DNA of 64,000 nt from Flaccisagitta enflata (GCA_965153355.1 OZ231127.1:99014001-99078000), one strand, 5' to 3'; positions 24,691-35,340 are shown, numbered from the stretch's first letter. Made by a program: numbers and translations. The notes: generated by a model from the letters alone, not told the origin.

Positions 24691-25449
24691 CAGCTGAGTT
24701 TCCTACCATTCTAGCTAGATAAGAAACGTAGGAATCTTGGTTAGAAAGCTGAGGATTCTAGGTTTCCTAACCAACTTTTCAATGGGAAATTGAGTTTTTC
24801 TCATTCTATTCCCACAAGCGCCATTTCAATTTTCACAATTTTTTGGGTGATTACTAACAACGGGATGACATCCTTATGCCATAGAATAATAGCGTCACCA
24901 CTCTACTCTAAGTTTGTGGAAAAAGTGAAAGAAAGATTTTTACCTAAGTTTCTTACGTTTCTAGGTTTTCTGAGAAGATTTTGCATAGGTTTCTTAGAAT
25001 TCTAAGTTTTTTAAGGTTACAATATCAGTAAAAATGGAAATCTTCTCTAACTAAAAAGCGAGTCAACCATTAAATTGAGCAACAAATGTACAAGGAAGAA
25101 AAAATTTTCATTCTTGCTGGTATCGTAAATCCTCTAAACCTAGAATTCCAAGAAACGTAAGCGACATTTTCCTAGAAAACCAAGAAACTTAAGAAACGTA
25201 GGTAGGATTTTTTCATTCACATTTTTAATCTTTTTAAAGCAGAGTGGCGATGCCATTCTTTTATGGCATTAAGATGTCGTCCTATTGTTAGTGATCACCC
25301 AAGAAATCAGGTAAGATGAAGCAGCGCTTTTTAGGATAAACTGAAAAAAAAAACTCTTTTTCCTATTGTGAAATTGGTTAGGAAACTTAGAAATGTGAGC
25401 TTCCTAACCCAGATTCCTACATTTCTTAGAATTGTAGGAAACCAAGCTG
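24691..25449. repeat. Palindromic foldback element
   Basis: CAGCTGAGTTTCCTACCATT at the left pairs with the sequence ending CTACATTTCTTAGAATTGTA plus GGAAACCAAGCTG. Inner blocks such as CCTAACCAACTTTTCAAT and ATTGTGAAATTGGTTAGG pair too. The interior includes repeated TTAGGTTTCTTACGTTTCTA-like phrases. Confidence 0.75.
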
Positions 25450-25855
25450 CCAAACGGGATGAAGTCCTGATGTCTGATGAACACAGTTAGACCTGTCTTA
25501 CTTGATTTTGTCCATCTATCCTGCCCTCTCCTGTCTATGTTACTTGGTATTCTGTTGTACATCTTCTGAACAAAATTCTTCTGGAAAGGCCCAAATCCAG
25601 CGGGATGGCCCAAATATTGGCTAACCAACCAAAATTCTGATCTGAAGTCCAAAATCATGGTCACTTTGAATCAGAACCTGACCTTTAAACATCAGATCCT
25701 CATTTCAAGACCCAGATTCTAGCCTATGTGATCCAGATCTGGCCTGGAAAACCAAGAGTTCTACACTACTTTGTCCCCTTTGGTGACTTACTCCCCCCAC
25801 CTATTGACTTAACTAACATAACACTTAAGCAGAGCTTGGGTACAGCTGACCATAT
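25450..25855 (+). mobile_element. Family C relative
   Basis: GGGATGAAGTCCTGATG is followed by CTGTCTTAC-type sequence and GACCCAGATTCTAGCC units, and the end GCTTGGGTACAGCTGACCAT resembles the family C boundary. Confidence 0.5.
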
Positions 25856-25860
25856 ATGAA

Positions 25861-26217
25861 TGATCATTACGCTGATTGCATCCCGGGACATTGCTGAATC
25901 GCTCAAATGTGCTCTGTTCATGATATGACACTTACGATTTTATTTCAAATGAGCCAATGCACAGCTTTCTAGCTTGATGGGAACCTTTTTTAGGGCCCGT
26001 TTAAAGTTTACATTGAAATCAATGGGAAAAAATCCCCTTAAGAATCCCCTTAAGAAAATCCTTTTATTTTCTTTGTTGATTTCAAATTGAGCCTAAAAAA
26101 GGTTTCCATCAAGGTAAAAAGCTGTGCATTGGCTTGTTTAAAATAAAATTGTGAGTGTCACATTGTGAAGGGGGCGCACTGGAGCGAAGTCCCGGGATGC
26201 AATCGGCGTAATGATCA
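25861..26217. mobile_element. Palindromic MITE with TGATCATTACGC ends
   Basis: TGATCATTACGCTGATTGCA plus TCCCGGGAC pairs with GTCCCGGGATGCAATCGGCG plus TAATGATCA. Inner arms pair through GAGCCAATGCACAGCTTT. No target duplication is obvious. Confidence 0.8.
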
Positions 26218-26539
26218 TAACATGATTTGTCGCCGATTCCATGACGAGTCAAATCGGTTTTATTTTCTAAAGAATGTTAAAGCTCAGTCACGTTTTCTGT
26301 GATATTACATCATGAAACAATTTGTTACCGTCTTAAATGTGCTCAAAGGCGAAAGTCATAGGACGAGTTGCTTTGATGTAAGTGAAATTCATATGAACAA
26401 ATGTCTTGAAAAATTGCCAAAGACGAAACAAAATTTAAGAAGGAAGTGGAAAAATCAATGCTGACATAGCATTTAACAGCAGTTTCATCTTACTATAACT
26501 AACAAGGATGAAGGACAAATGACAAAGCCAGTTGCATAA

Positions 26540-26790
26540 GGGATTATGGAAATCAAGTCCCGGAGCCCACTGTTTTTGTTTGTTTGTTTGTTTGTACGTT
26601 TGTTTGTTTGTCAAAAGCACAAAATAGAATCATGGAAATCAATTTCCAAAGCCCACTGTTTTTGATTGTTTGTTTGTTTGTTTGTTTGTATTTAAGTTTG
26701 TTAGTTTTTAAGATTGTTTGTTTGTTCGTTTGTTTATTTGTTCTTTTGTGTGTGTTTGTTTGTTGTTTTTGTTTGTTTGCATATTTGTCT
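26540..26790 (+). repeat. GTTT tetranucleotide array with a short tandem duplication
   Basis: GAAATCAANTNCC...GCCCACTGTTTTTG occurs twice (about 26548 and 26636), each followed by (GTTT)n. It lies in the 3' flank of the Ig-like gene. TTTATT near 26733 is an AATAAA on the minus strand. Confidence 0.85.
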
Positions 26791-26817
26791 GGTGATTTTT
26801 TTTTTCATGTAAGTCTT

Positions 26818-27210
26818 TCATCCAATGCTTATCATCACAAATACAAACCCGACAAATAAACTCAAATACACTCCTCCCAGTCCTTGACATTGATTTGGCT
26901 CAAAAGCAGCGGGTAGTTGGAAAACCATTCTCCGACTGACAGGCTCCATCTTCAGCTTTCGTGTCGCTTCGTTTTCCGCGCTGCAAATCAATTCGGGAGA
27001 AACCGCGTTTCCTAAACGCGGAACGAATTTGAACGTGGAAGCCATGATATCTCCGGAAGCGGAAGCGACTGTTGTGGCGTTGAGAGTGACGTCTTCACCG
27101 TCTAAAGTCCATTTTAAGCTTGCGGCTGGAATGGCACCGGTGACGTTGCAGAAGATCGTCTTCTCCTCCTGGTCATGAACAGGATTGTAAACATTAAGTA
27201 ACACCGTTTT
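26818..27210 (-). CDS. Ig-like GPI-anchored protein, exon 3 (C-terminal)
   Basis: This is the last exon of a three-exon gene for a 280-residue secreted surface protein. It begins after the acceptor CTGTTACAG (27211) in phase 0 and encodes an immunoglobulin-like domain: EEKTIFCNVTG holds the first cysteine, LKWTLDGEDV the core tryptophan, and PELICSAENEATRKL the second cysteine. The tyrosine usually two residues before the second cysteine is leucine. After NQCQG comes a hydrophobic end, GVYLSLFVGFVFVMISIG, and TGA directly follows with no basic cytoplasmic tail; this pattern indicates GPI anchoring more than a transmembrane protein. There are N-glycosylation sites at NVT and NAT. The gene may work in adhesion or recognition; that is inference from architecture only. 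Confidence 0.85.
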   Translation of the reverse strand, partial: KTVLLNVYNPVHDQEEKTIFCNVTGAIPAASLKWTLDGEDVTLNATTVASASGDIMASTFKFVPRLGNAVSPELICSAENEATRKLKMEPVSRRMVFQLPAAFEPNQCQGLGGVYLSLFVGFVFVMISIG

Positions 27211-27260
27211 CTGTAACAGACTAACAGTTAGTTTTGTGGTAGTTAGAAGCGACAAAATAT

Positions 27261-27430
27261 TAGTCGCGTGCTCTGCGACTCTACACCCTCGTTTGTCCTT
27301 CCGCCCGTCCATCCGCCTGTTCATCCATCTGTCCATCGGTTGGTCCCATTTTGTTTGTTTTTAGCGTTTTGGCCTCTCTCACTGCCCCTGCCCACCCGCA
27401 CGCAACTGGGGAATTCGTGTATCTTATCAT
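27261..27430 (-). mobile_element. Family A element in the Ig-gene intron
   Basis: It opens TAGTCGCGTGCTCTGCGACT, continues CTACACCCTCGTTTGTCC, GCCCCTGCCCACCCGCACGC, and fades at GTGTATCTTATC. Confidence 0.8.
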
Positions 27431-27828
27431 ATTCATGAATAAACGCGCTCAGTTACATGACTATACTTAAGAGGTGCGGGTAGACAGTAGCAGCCATGGG
27501 AGAGATAATGCAGAAAGAGTCAATAGAACAGAAGTACGCCCTAAGCAGACTGATAAATTGATATGGGAAAAAACTGAAGGATGGACAGAAAGATTGACAA
27601 AATTACTGACAGATTCAACAATAACTGATGTCAAGTTACCAACAAATTTCACCTCTTACAGGGAGATTTTTGCTTTGCCATGAATCAAATATAAAAAAAT
27701 GACGAAGATATTCTTTCTTTTATAGGCGGATTTCCATAACTGAAAGATCCGTCATGATTGGGTATAACTAAATTGGCAGTTCAAAAAATCTGACATCCGA
27801 TACTGTGAGCATCCAATGTAAAGATTAC

Positions 27829-28040
27829 CTTAAGTCCGCCTCCAACGGTTTCCATGGTTACGATCGGTAATTTTGCTCGCTTGAATTCCAAATCAACGTA
27901 ATCTTGTTGAAATCCTTCATCAATAATCGTCAACTGATAGTCCGTGGAGTAATGATGATCTTCGAAGCTCGTAATCGTAACCAAAATCGTTTTGGACTCC
28001 TTGTTGACATTGAGAGCAATTCCGGGTGCCGAGGATGTTG
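27829..28040 (-). CDS. Ig-like GPI-anchored protein, exon 2
   Basis: The exon lies between the acceptor AATAAAG (28041) and the donor AAG|GTAATC (27828). It completes the split codon from exon 1 (phase 1) and ends in phase 0; its 212 bases keep the frame exactly. It reads ATSSAPGIALNVNKESKTIL, VTITSFEDHHYSTDYQLTII and DEGFQQDYVDLEF. The pattern of alternating hydrophobic residues, with ILVTITSFEDHHYSTDYQL resembling the 'L.I..V...D.G.Y.L' strands, fits the second half of a first Ig-like domain whose cysteines would lie in exon 1. No cysteine is present here, so that domain is atypical. Confidence 0.82.
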
Positions 28041-28205
28041 CTTTATTATGATGGGGGGCGTTGAAAATAAGTGCATAGAAATTCATGACAAAAAGTAATT
28101 GATTTTGAATTTGAATACAGTACTTTAAACTTTAAATACTGTAGCCTTGACATAACTTAACTTAACTGTAAATACTGTTACCTGATACACAATTTCGCCT
28201 TGCTT

Positions 28206-28237
28206 AAATACAATACATACATACATACATACATACA
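28206..28237 (+). repeat. TACA microsatellite
   Basis: Short (ATAC)n run in intron 1 of the Ig-like gene. Confidence 0.9.
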
Positions 28238-28302
28238 TATACATAGTGTCACACATGGCTTTTCATTATGCATAAATCATTGACTTGCTCAATTAACCTC
28301 AC

Positions 28303-28540
28303 CTTGATCTCCCCTAAATTTATACATGGCCTTTGAGTAACCAGGTGGACCATCTAAACGAACGACAGCGACTGGATATCCATTATCAACATAAGAACAT
28401 CTTATGACAATTTCCGCCGTCAGAGGGACGAAAATCGGAGATTCGGCATTTTGACACGAGATGGAGAGAGAAGAGACAAAAGGGAAGCATGACAAAAATG
28501 GCAGGAGTAAAATGAGGTGATTTACGTTGTTTAAAGACAT
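28303..28540 (-). CDS. Ig-like GPI-anchored protein, exon 1 (signal peptide)
   Basis: The ATG at 28540-28538 begins MSLNNVNHLILLLPFLSCFP and FVSSLSISC, a clear signal peptide with likely cleavage near FVSS/LSIS. Mature sequence follows: ISCQNAESPIFVPLTAEIVI, RCSYVDNGYPVAVVRLDGPP, GYSKAMYKFRGDQ. Two cysteines 20 residues apart lie in the first domain. The donor CAAG|GTGAGG is at 28303/28302 and leaves one base of the next codon. All three exons together give 843 bases with an open frame from ATG to TGA and no internal stops, so the gene is judged complete. Upstream (28541-28900) is T-rich on the plus strand with no recognisable promoter element. Confidence 0.85.
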
Positions 28541-29620
28541 TGTTCAGTTTGGGTTTTTTGTTTTGTTATTTATTTGGAGTTTTTTTTTTTTTTTTTTCTT
28601 TTGTTCTCTTTTTTTTTTCGTGTTCCGTGTTCTTGCTCTTGTTGACCTTTTAATTTCACTCAAGTTTGTCTATTTTTGTAGTTTCAGTGCGACTTATGAA
28701 TTCTACATGCCCATTTGGAAACAGTTATGTAGATATATCAGTTGTTTAAGCGGTTTTAGACACTTTCTTTTTTTTATTCATGCGGGAGTGATTATTCTTT
28801 TTTTTTTGTCCATTGTTATCTTCTTTTTTTCTTTTGGTTCAATTTTTTTTTGCCGGGTGCTCGCGACTTCATTAGCCGTAATGTTGGTCCAATGGTTGGT
28901 TAGATGGCTTTGAACTTATCATAGGAAGCATGAACTGTACAAGAGATACAAATTATCATCATACTTTTTTTTATTGGTTAATGAAGTAATTTATTGCCAG
29001 TGGCGCCTGCATTATGTTTTTTTCACATAATCACAAATTTAGAATAGAAACAGATTATGTTCATGAAGGAAGAGCGAGTTCCTTATGGTTTACAGATTTG
29101 AGTTGGGGAATCAAATTAAAGATGTCAACCGGGGCCTTAATGTCAGGTACTGAGTTTTGATTTTCCTAAGTTAAAAAGATATACGACACTATAGCATCCC
29201 ATTCCATAACATACAATACTCTATGGCACACATTCCAGAAGCCTCAATGTTTCCGGCCTTGTTTCCTTTTTTTAAAGTTTGGAGTGCAGGAAAAATTCTG
29301 TGATACTTGACTCGTTGATCTGAAGTATTTAGACAGATTGGAGGATTGATCATTCATGTTGAATTAGACCATCCCACTATGCGCCAATGGAGAAGATAAT
29401 GATGCTTTGAATTATAATCTGGAGATGATTCAAATTAAACTAAATCATCGCACTATGCTCCCATGGAAATGATTATGACAATTAAAATTCAACTGATTCA
29501 TCAACATGAAATCATAATGGACCATAGCATCTTTTTACAAGGTACATCAAAGAAAACAACCTATGCATTGACTGCTTGATTGACTGATAAATCACTGAAA
29601 AAATGCAGAATATAGAAAAA
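28541..29620. other. 5' flank of the Ig-like gene, no other gene seen
   Basis: T-rich to 28860, then ordinary AT-rich sequence. Around 29365-29475 the phrase CCCACTATGCGCCAATGGA recurs as GCACTATGCTCCCATGGA, a degenerate duplication of about 95 bp. No exon is recognised. Confidence 0.5.
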
Positions 29621-29905
29621 GAAGGCTAACACCTTACAGTCGCGTGCGGTTGTTAAGACCCCTAAGACCCAAAGACCAAAAGACTAAAAGACTAAAAGAC
29701 TAAAAGACTAAAAGACTAAAAGACCAAAAGACCAATAGACTAAAAGTATAAAAGACTAAATGTAAATTGAACTTAAATTGTAACTTAAAATGACTTAAAA
29801 TGATGTAAAACAACGAAAAAAAGCTAAGCGTGACTGACCTACCGACCGACAGACAGACAGACAGACAGACATAGCGGGTCATAGAATTGCGTGCACACGA
29901 CTTAA
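29621..29905 (+). mobile_element. Family B element with AAAAGACT interior
   Basis: It starts AAGGCTAACACCTTACAGTC and GCGTGCGG, has an AAAAGACTAA decamer array (29660-29750), AAATGACTTA units, a GACCGACAGACAGAC tract and GAATTGCGTGCACACGACTT plus A's. Confidence 0.8.
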
Positions 29906-30087
29906 AATAGAAAATAGAAAACAAGAAAATAGAAAACAAGAAAATAGAAAATAGAAAAGAGAAAATAGAAAATAGAAAATAGAAAATAGAAAATAGAAAA
30001 TAGAAAATAGAAAATAGAAAATAGAAAATAGAAAATAGAAAATAGAAAAAAGAAAATAGAAAATAGAAAATAGAAAATAGAAAAAAA
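29905..30087 (+). repeat. GAAAATA heptamer array
   Basis: About 24 units of AAAATAG, immediately abutting the end of the family B element. Confidence 0.97.
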
Positions 30088-30479
30088 CATAAAAATGTTA
30101 GATAACAATGATTGATAATGATCAATGACTCTTATTGTCAGAAAGGGGAGACTGTGAATGGCATCCATCACATAGTGAAAAAGTTGATACTTTGTCAGGC
30201 ATCGGTTAAGGACAATCGACACTGAGTTAATGTCAACTGAACCAATATCCAAGGATCGCCCCTTTACATCCTTAATTGATATGGCGGAGTGAAGGGGGAA
30301 ATGACAGGCAGAGGGACAGAGGGAAGGACAGATGCATGGAAATTCATTCCTGTGTTCTTCAAATTGTTGACTTATTGGGGCCGCTGTCCAGAAAAAAGAA
30401 GTCTTTCAATCCCCTGCTTTGGGCAACAGCCCTTACTGTGCAACAATCCTAGAGTTACGAATGTACATGGACAGAGCAA

Positions 30480-30690
30480 GTGACGCGGGTCATAATATTG
30501 TTGCGGACGGGTGGGCAGGGGCATCCAACCCCCATCTTCACCCAAACCCCCTATCACAAACACAAAGAGTATCTAAAATGCCCGTTTTTACACTTTTCGA
30601 CTCGATCATTACAGACCTACGGACCAATGGACGGACCGACGGATGGACGGATCGACGGACAGACAAAGCATCTTATACTATCTAGGAAAA
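30480..30690 (+). mobile_element. Family A variant (A2)
   Basis: TGTTGCGGACGGGTGGGCAG, CATCCAACCCCCATC, TTTTCGACTC, a GACGGACCGACGGATGGACG tract and CAAAGCATCTTATA. Related copies are at 40045-40210 and 47630-47745. Confidence 0.7.
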
Positions 30691-30699
30691 AAATTTAGC

Positions 30700-31230
30700 A
30701 GCACTTATGGTTGATGGTATGTTTTCCCCCCTCATGTGCACAAAACTCTTGTATTTGACTGTTTTTTGTTATTTTTGTGTTTATACTTTACTAGAACAAA
30801 AGAGAAAAACAATCTTCAATCCAATTTAGGGACCGCGAGTTTGGTTTGTTTATCACAACCAAGAGGTGGTTGCAGGTGAAAACAGTAGATTTCTTGGTCA
30901 TTTTGACTGCAAAATTGAGCTACTTCTCTTTTCAAACCTGACTTAAAAACCATGAGATTATTAAACTAGGGCTCATGAGCTAACCAGCGGTGAAATCCGC
31001 ATGTCTTTATCTTCTTTTTGTAAAATTTGAGAGAATTTCAAAGATGGAAGGGTAGGAGTCCCATTATTTTGCCATTTTTCAAACTACTTAATCAACTTCA
31101 AACTAATGGCATTTCTAAACGATTTGATGCACAGAGACGAGATTGCACTCAGATTGTAGATTTTTTGATGTAGATTAAAATGCTTATGAATCTTTTGCAC
31201 TTATCTAAATGACAAGTTGAGATATCTCTC
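30700..31230. other. No gene recognised
   Basis: It contains one degenerate copy of the shared TTTCTAAACGATTTGA phrase (31109). Otherwise unremarkable AT-rich sequence. Confidence 0.5.
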
Positions 31231-31249
31231 TTTAAAGGTGCTGCTAAAC

Positions 31250-31355
31250 ATCAAAGGCGAAGTTTATGACTATGGGTAGTCAGTGATGTACAAAAAAACG
31301 TATGTACATCGTTGTACATCACTGACTATCCATAGTCATAAACTTCGCCTTTGAT
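31250..31355. repeat. Near-perfect 44-bp inverted repeat
   Basis: The left arm 31250-31293 and right arm 31312-31355 differ at one position in 44, with an 18-bp spacer. The surrounding segment (31252-31390) is flanked by the direct repeat TGCTGCTAAACAT. Confidence 0.92.
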
Positions 31356-31416
31356 TAACGCCGCAGTGATCGAGATGTCGTTAAAGCAACTGCTGCTAAA
31401 CATATTTCCTAGATAG

Positions 31417-31442
31417 TAGAGTTGCGTGTCCTCAACTAAAAA
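31417..31442 (+). mobile_element. Family A terminal fragment
   Basis: GTAGAGTTGCGTGTCCTCAA followed by CTAAAAAAG matches the right end of the copy at 13218. Confidence 0.5.
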
Positions 31443-31826
31443 AGAAAAAAAGAAAAAGAAATCAGATGAGAGCATCTTTCTACTTTGTTTAGTGATATGA
31501 ATTTTCTGCTGTAGTTAATCAAAATTTCATCTTGTGCGTGTTGTTAGGTAGGGACCTAAAAAAACAAAAAAAAATATCCGCCCATTAGAGGGATTGATGG
31601 ATGGACGGACCATCAAACGGTCCAACGGGCCAAAACAGCCACGATTACAAAGCTAAAAGATCCTGTGGGATCCGCAAGATCCTGTGGGATCCACCGATAA
31701 GAAAGATGTGAAGTTCATGAATTGAGATGTTTGGTAAGTGTCAAAACACTTTAAGACTGTCACTGTGTTATTTTGGGTGAAATCTTTAATCCATTCCGAA
31801 AAACTTGCCTTCAATTCTAATTTTTA

Positions 31827-32043
31827 GTCTCGTGCACGCAACTCTACACCCTACTTTGTCTGTCCATATGTCCGTTGGATGGTCTGTCGGTCCGTCAGAC
31901 TTTTACTTTTTACGTCATTTTAAGTCATTTTAGAGTATAGTAAGTCATTCTAAGTCATTCTAAGTCTTTCTATGTCATTCTAAGCCATTCCAAGTCATTA
32001 TGTAGGTCTTGCACGTGACTTATAGGGTGTTGGCCTTGTTTTG
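31827..32043 (-). mobile_element. Family B element, reverse orientation
   Basis: It opens TAGTCTCGTGCACGCAACT and CTACACCCTACTTTGTC, carries TCATTCTAAG units and ends CTTGCACGTGACTTATAGGG plus TGTTGGCCTTG. Confidence 0.85.
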
Positions 32044-32570
32044 TGTACACGGCACTTTACACTCCGCCATGTTGGCTCTTCTGTCAGTCTTTGTTTTTTA
32101 AGGTAACACATGGGGGATGATCATTGATCAAACTTGTTGCTAAGTCATTCCAAGTCATTATGTAAGTCTCGCACGTGACTTATAGTTGTTGACTTTGTTT
32201 TGTGTACAAGGCACTCTACACTCCGCCATGTTGGCCCTTCTGTCAGTCTTTGGTATTTAAGGTAACACATGGGGGATGATCATTGATCAAACTTGTTGCT
32301 AAGTCATTCTAAGTCATTATGTAAGTCTCGCATGTGACTTATAGGGTGTTGGCCTTGTTTTGTGCACACGGCACTCTACACTCCGCCATGTTGGCTCTTC
32401 TGTCAGTCTTTGTTTTTTAAGGTAACATGTGGGGGATGATCATTGATCAAACTTGTTGCATAGTCATTCTAAGTCATTATGTAAGTCTCGCATGTGACTT
32501 ATAGTTGTTGACCTTGTTTTGTGTACACGGCACTCTACACTCCGCCATGTTGGCTCTTCTGTCAGCCATT
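31978..32570 (+). repeat. Tandem repeat of about 157 bp, nearly four units
   Basis: Each unit runs from AAGTCATTATGTAAGTCTCG through TTGGCCTTGTTTTGTG and CACTCTACACTCCGCCATGT to GGGGGATGATCATTGATC. Unit starts are near 31990, 32148, 32306 and 32466. The array grows out of the left-hand boundary of the family B copy, so each unit contains a copy of that element end. Confidence 0.9.
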
Positions 32571-32578
32571 TTCTCTTA

Positions 32579-32957
32579 ACAGGGTGTCCAATAAATTTGG
32601 CAATCAATCTTTGTATCGCTAGGTTGTCAATGAATAGCTAGGTGTACATCATTGAAGCAGGAAAGTTCTGCTTACTCAATATTGCATCGAGGCATTGCAA
32701 AAAATCCAAAAGAGAGAAAGATACAATTTTCTTATTTCTTTTTGTCCATCAAGACTGATTTTTTCAACACCCCTTCAAATGAACCTTTTGTGCCCTATAT
32801 GGATCTTCTTCCGAATATTTTTTCCTGCTGGTTTAATGTCAAGTATTCAAAACTAACCAACCGTCATGTTTGACCCTTATTTTAACGGATACAATCAATT
32901 GAGAGTAGTGTTTGAATGTTCTTTTTGAAATTTTGCCAAATTTGATGGACACCCTGT
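32579..32957. mobile_element. Mariner-like MITE with ACAGGGTGTCC ends
   Basis: ACAGGGTGTCCAATAAATTT plus GGCAA pairs with TTGCCAAATTTGATGGACAC plus CCTGT, and TA flanks both ends. The CAGGGTGTCC tip is common in mariner elements. It has no transposase. A left end alone is at 54690. Confidence 0.82.
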
Positions 32958-32999
32958 TAAGTCAAAACCAGCTGCTAAGCCCACTCAAAAAGTTTCACA

Positions 33000-33480
33000 T
33001 CATGACATCATAACCGTTTGACTATCAATAACTTGAGACAGCTAACCACTTTGAAATCTTATTGCGCTCATCGATTTCAAAAGCTGTGATAATTCTTCAA
33101 GTAGCGGGCGATTACCTGTGCATTGTTGCTACAAACTTTCTTTTCTACCTGATCCCGTTTCATGTAAAAAACAAATTTAGAAACGTTCGATACTTTTACT
33201 CATGTTTACAACGAGAAAAAAAAACAGGGCAAATAAATGTTCATGAAGAAAAAAAAAACCGCTTTCACGTTTTCAGTTTCATTTTTCATATCGAAGATAT
33301 GATTTATCAACAATTTGACATATAACTGATTGAAATGCAGAAACCGCAGTCTAAACATTGGCTCTCATGATTGTATAGGCAGAACAACTCAGGACAACAC
33401 AACTCAGGACAACGACCCTATCTCTTGAGTGTCTATATCCTAGATTCCTGGTGCTAATTAAGTGGATTACACAAGCTTCT
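33000..33480. other. No gene recognised
   Basis: AT-rich. CAGAACAACTCAGGACAAC / CACAACTCAGGACAACGACC near 33385 is a short direct repeat. Confidence 0.45.
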
Positions 33481-33663
33481 TTTCCCTATGTGTGCGTGTG
33501 TCAAGGCCAATTTCTTTCAAGAGTTTTGTCCTCGTTTCATCTGTCTTAAATGTTCTTTTCATTTCTACTCAGTCTTTCTTTTTTCTTTTCATCCAATCCT
33601 GTATCTGATTCTTTTTCAGCTTTGGTACAACAAAGCAATAGCAAGACACGAGATTCAGGTTGC

Positions 33664-33934
33664 GTTTCTAGTCACAGACACTCGCGTTTTTAGGGGGCCA
33701 CTTGGTCGCGCGCTATGTTTGTTTGCTCACACCGCTCACTCCGCTCACTCGCTCCATGGTGATCCACGGTGCTCCGCGGCGCTCGGCGTCACTATGCTCG
33801 CCTCGCTTGCTTGCTCCGTTCATGGGCTTGCTGACTCACTTCACATACTCTCTTGTGGGACAATATAAATGTATATGTTCATGCTGTTAACACGTTCAAC
33901 AGGAACAAACGCGTTTATTGTCGTCACTAGAAAC
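33664..33934 (-). mobile_element. Family D element, reverse orientation
   Basis: GTTTCTAGTCACAGACACTC at one end and GTCGTCACTAGAAAC at the other; the interior is GCTCACTCCGCTCACTCGCT-like filler and AACAAACGCGTTTAT near the end. Confidence 0.82.
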
Positions 33935-33949
33935 ACTCCCTCAGGACAT

Positions 33950-34135
33950 GTTCCAGATAAACTTGTTTCAAACGGGTTTCTTGCTCTGTTTGTTTGCTCA
34001 CTGTTAGCTCACACACTCAGCCATGCTCTGTTTTGCTAGGCTTGCTGTGCTACCACTTTCCTTTGCCTGTCTTCTCTTACTCGCTCTATTCCGTCACTTG
34101 CTAAATTACTTCGCTCACTCTCTTGTGCAAAAATT
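33950..34135 (-). mobile_element. Degenerate family D-like filler
   Basis: CTCACTGTTAGCTCACACAC to TTCGCTCACTCTCTTGTGC resembles family D interior without recognisable ends. Confidence 0.45.
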
Positions 34136-34285
34136 GGCAAATGGGGATAGACACATGAGAGCAAAACACGAGAAATAAAGGCAAATGAGAAAAAGAAAGA
34201 GACAACAGTTAGTAGATTACTAGATTACTTGATTACCTGATATTTACCGGATTTACCGTACTTCATGAGATCATTGAACTCTTTT

Positions 34286-34657
34286 TAGTCGCGTGCTAAG
34301 CGACACTACACCCCGCTTTGTCGGTCGGTCGGTCGGTCGGTCGGTCGGTCGGTCGGTCGGTCGGTCGGTCGGTCGGTCGGTCGGTCAGTCGGTCGGTCGG
34401 TCGGTCGGTCGATCGGTCAGTCGGTCGATCGGTCGGTGAAATCCAGTCGGTCAATCGTCAGTCAGTCAGTGGTGGTCTGGTCGGTGAGTCAGTGATCGGT
34501 CAGTCGGTCGGTCGGTCGGTCAGTCGGTCGGTCCCCATTACTTTTTTATGTTTTGCGGTCTTTGGCCTCACTGCACTTGCCCAAGTGCTTTAGTAACTCA
34601 AATAACACCCCTGCCCACCCGCACGCGACTAAGGTAGCCGTGTATCCGGCCTTGTTA
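34286..34657 (-). mobile_element. Family A element with expanded GGTC array
   Basis: TAGTCGCGTGCTAAGCGACA, CTACACCCCGCTTTG, then (GGTC)n to about 34540, GCCCACCCGCACGCGACTAA and GTATCCGGCCTTGTT. The Gly-Arg-Ser-Val reading frame through it is an artefact. Confidence 0.88.
34318..34540 (+). repeat. GGTC tetranucleotide microsatellite
   Basis: About 220 bp of (TCGG)n with CAGT interruptions, inside the family A element. Confidence 0.95.
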
Positions 34658-34659
34658 TC

Positions 34660-35190
34660 ATTTTCCTCAAGATTCAACTTGCTGTGCTCATAGCGAGTGG
34701 CCCCACGTTTTCTTGCTAGCAATTTCTATATCTATTATTTCTCTTGTCATGAACGTCGCGTACTAACGTGCACCTATCTTGTCATGAATTTGTATTGTCG
34801 ATCGTTTTCTTCATTTTGACTGCCATTGAATTGTGTTGACGATGAGATCTTCTCTATGGTCTAAAGTCACTATGTCATTTACCTTTCCATTTACAGAGGA
34901 AAGTAATTTCAAACTCCAATACTGTGTAGATTTCTGAGGCCATCTCTATCACTGATAAAATAGTTGAAAATACCGACGATCATTGTAAGGTCAGCATGCT
35001 TCTGAGTAGAGTGGACACAATTTGGGCATCTGATTTTAAAACATTCTTTTCTAAGCACTTTTCATGTTCCCATTTACATGATTAGAGCCCAATCGATGTT
35101 GACTTGATCCAGGCGCCACTTTATCAATGCCGCATTTTTATAGAATTGATCGTCGATAGTAGTGAGAACAATGTCGCGTACATCCGACCT
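34660..35190. other. No gene recognised
   Basis: AT-rich. GAGCCCAATCGATGTTGACT near 35085 begins a stretch that, with CGATAGTAGTGAGAACAATG, is also part of the GGTGCGAC-type element next to it. No exon is found. Confidence 0.4.
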
Positions 35191-35207
35191 TTCAAACCGA
35201 GTATCTG

Positions 35208-35340
35208 ACAAACATGGAACAAGGTCAAGTAGGCCAATAGGTTCGCCTCGAGGATTGTAAAAGGTTTGCATGACCGACAGACCAACAGACCATCAGACCA
35301 ACAGTCGAAAGACACAACTGGTTGGTTCACCTAAAAATGA
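35208..35340 (+). mobile_element. Family A-like element, GGTGCGAC subfamily, second copy
   Basis: CAAACATGGAACAAGGTCAA, GTAGGCCAATAGGTTCGCC, a GACCGACAGACCAACAGACC tract and GGTTGGTTCACCTA plus A's. It is related to 19793-19917. Confidence 0.6.

Noticed and set aside
29902-30252. Hydrophobic Phe/Leu/Ser-rich membrane protein frame
   Set aside because: Artefact of the GAAAATA array read on the minus strand.
32652-32873. Open frame inside the mariner-like MITE as a transposase
   Set aside because: At 73 codons it is too short, with no D,D motif or helix-turn-helix that I can see.
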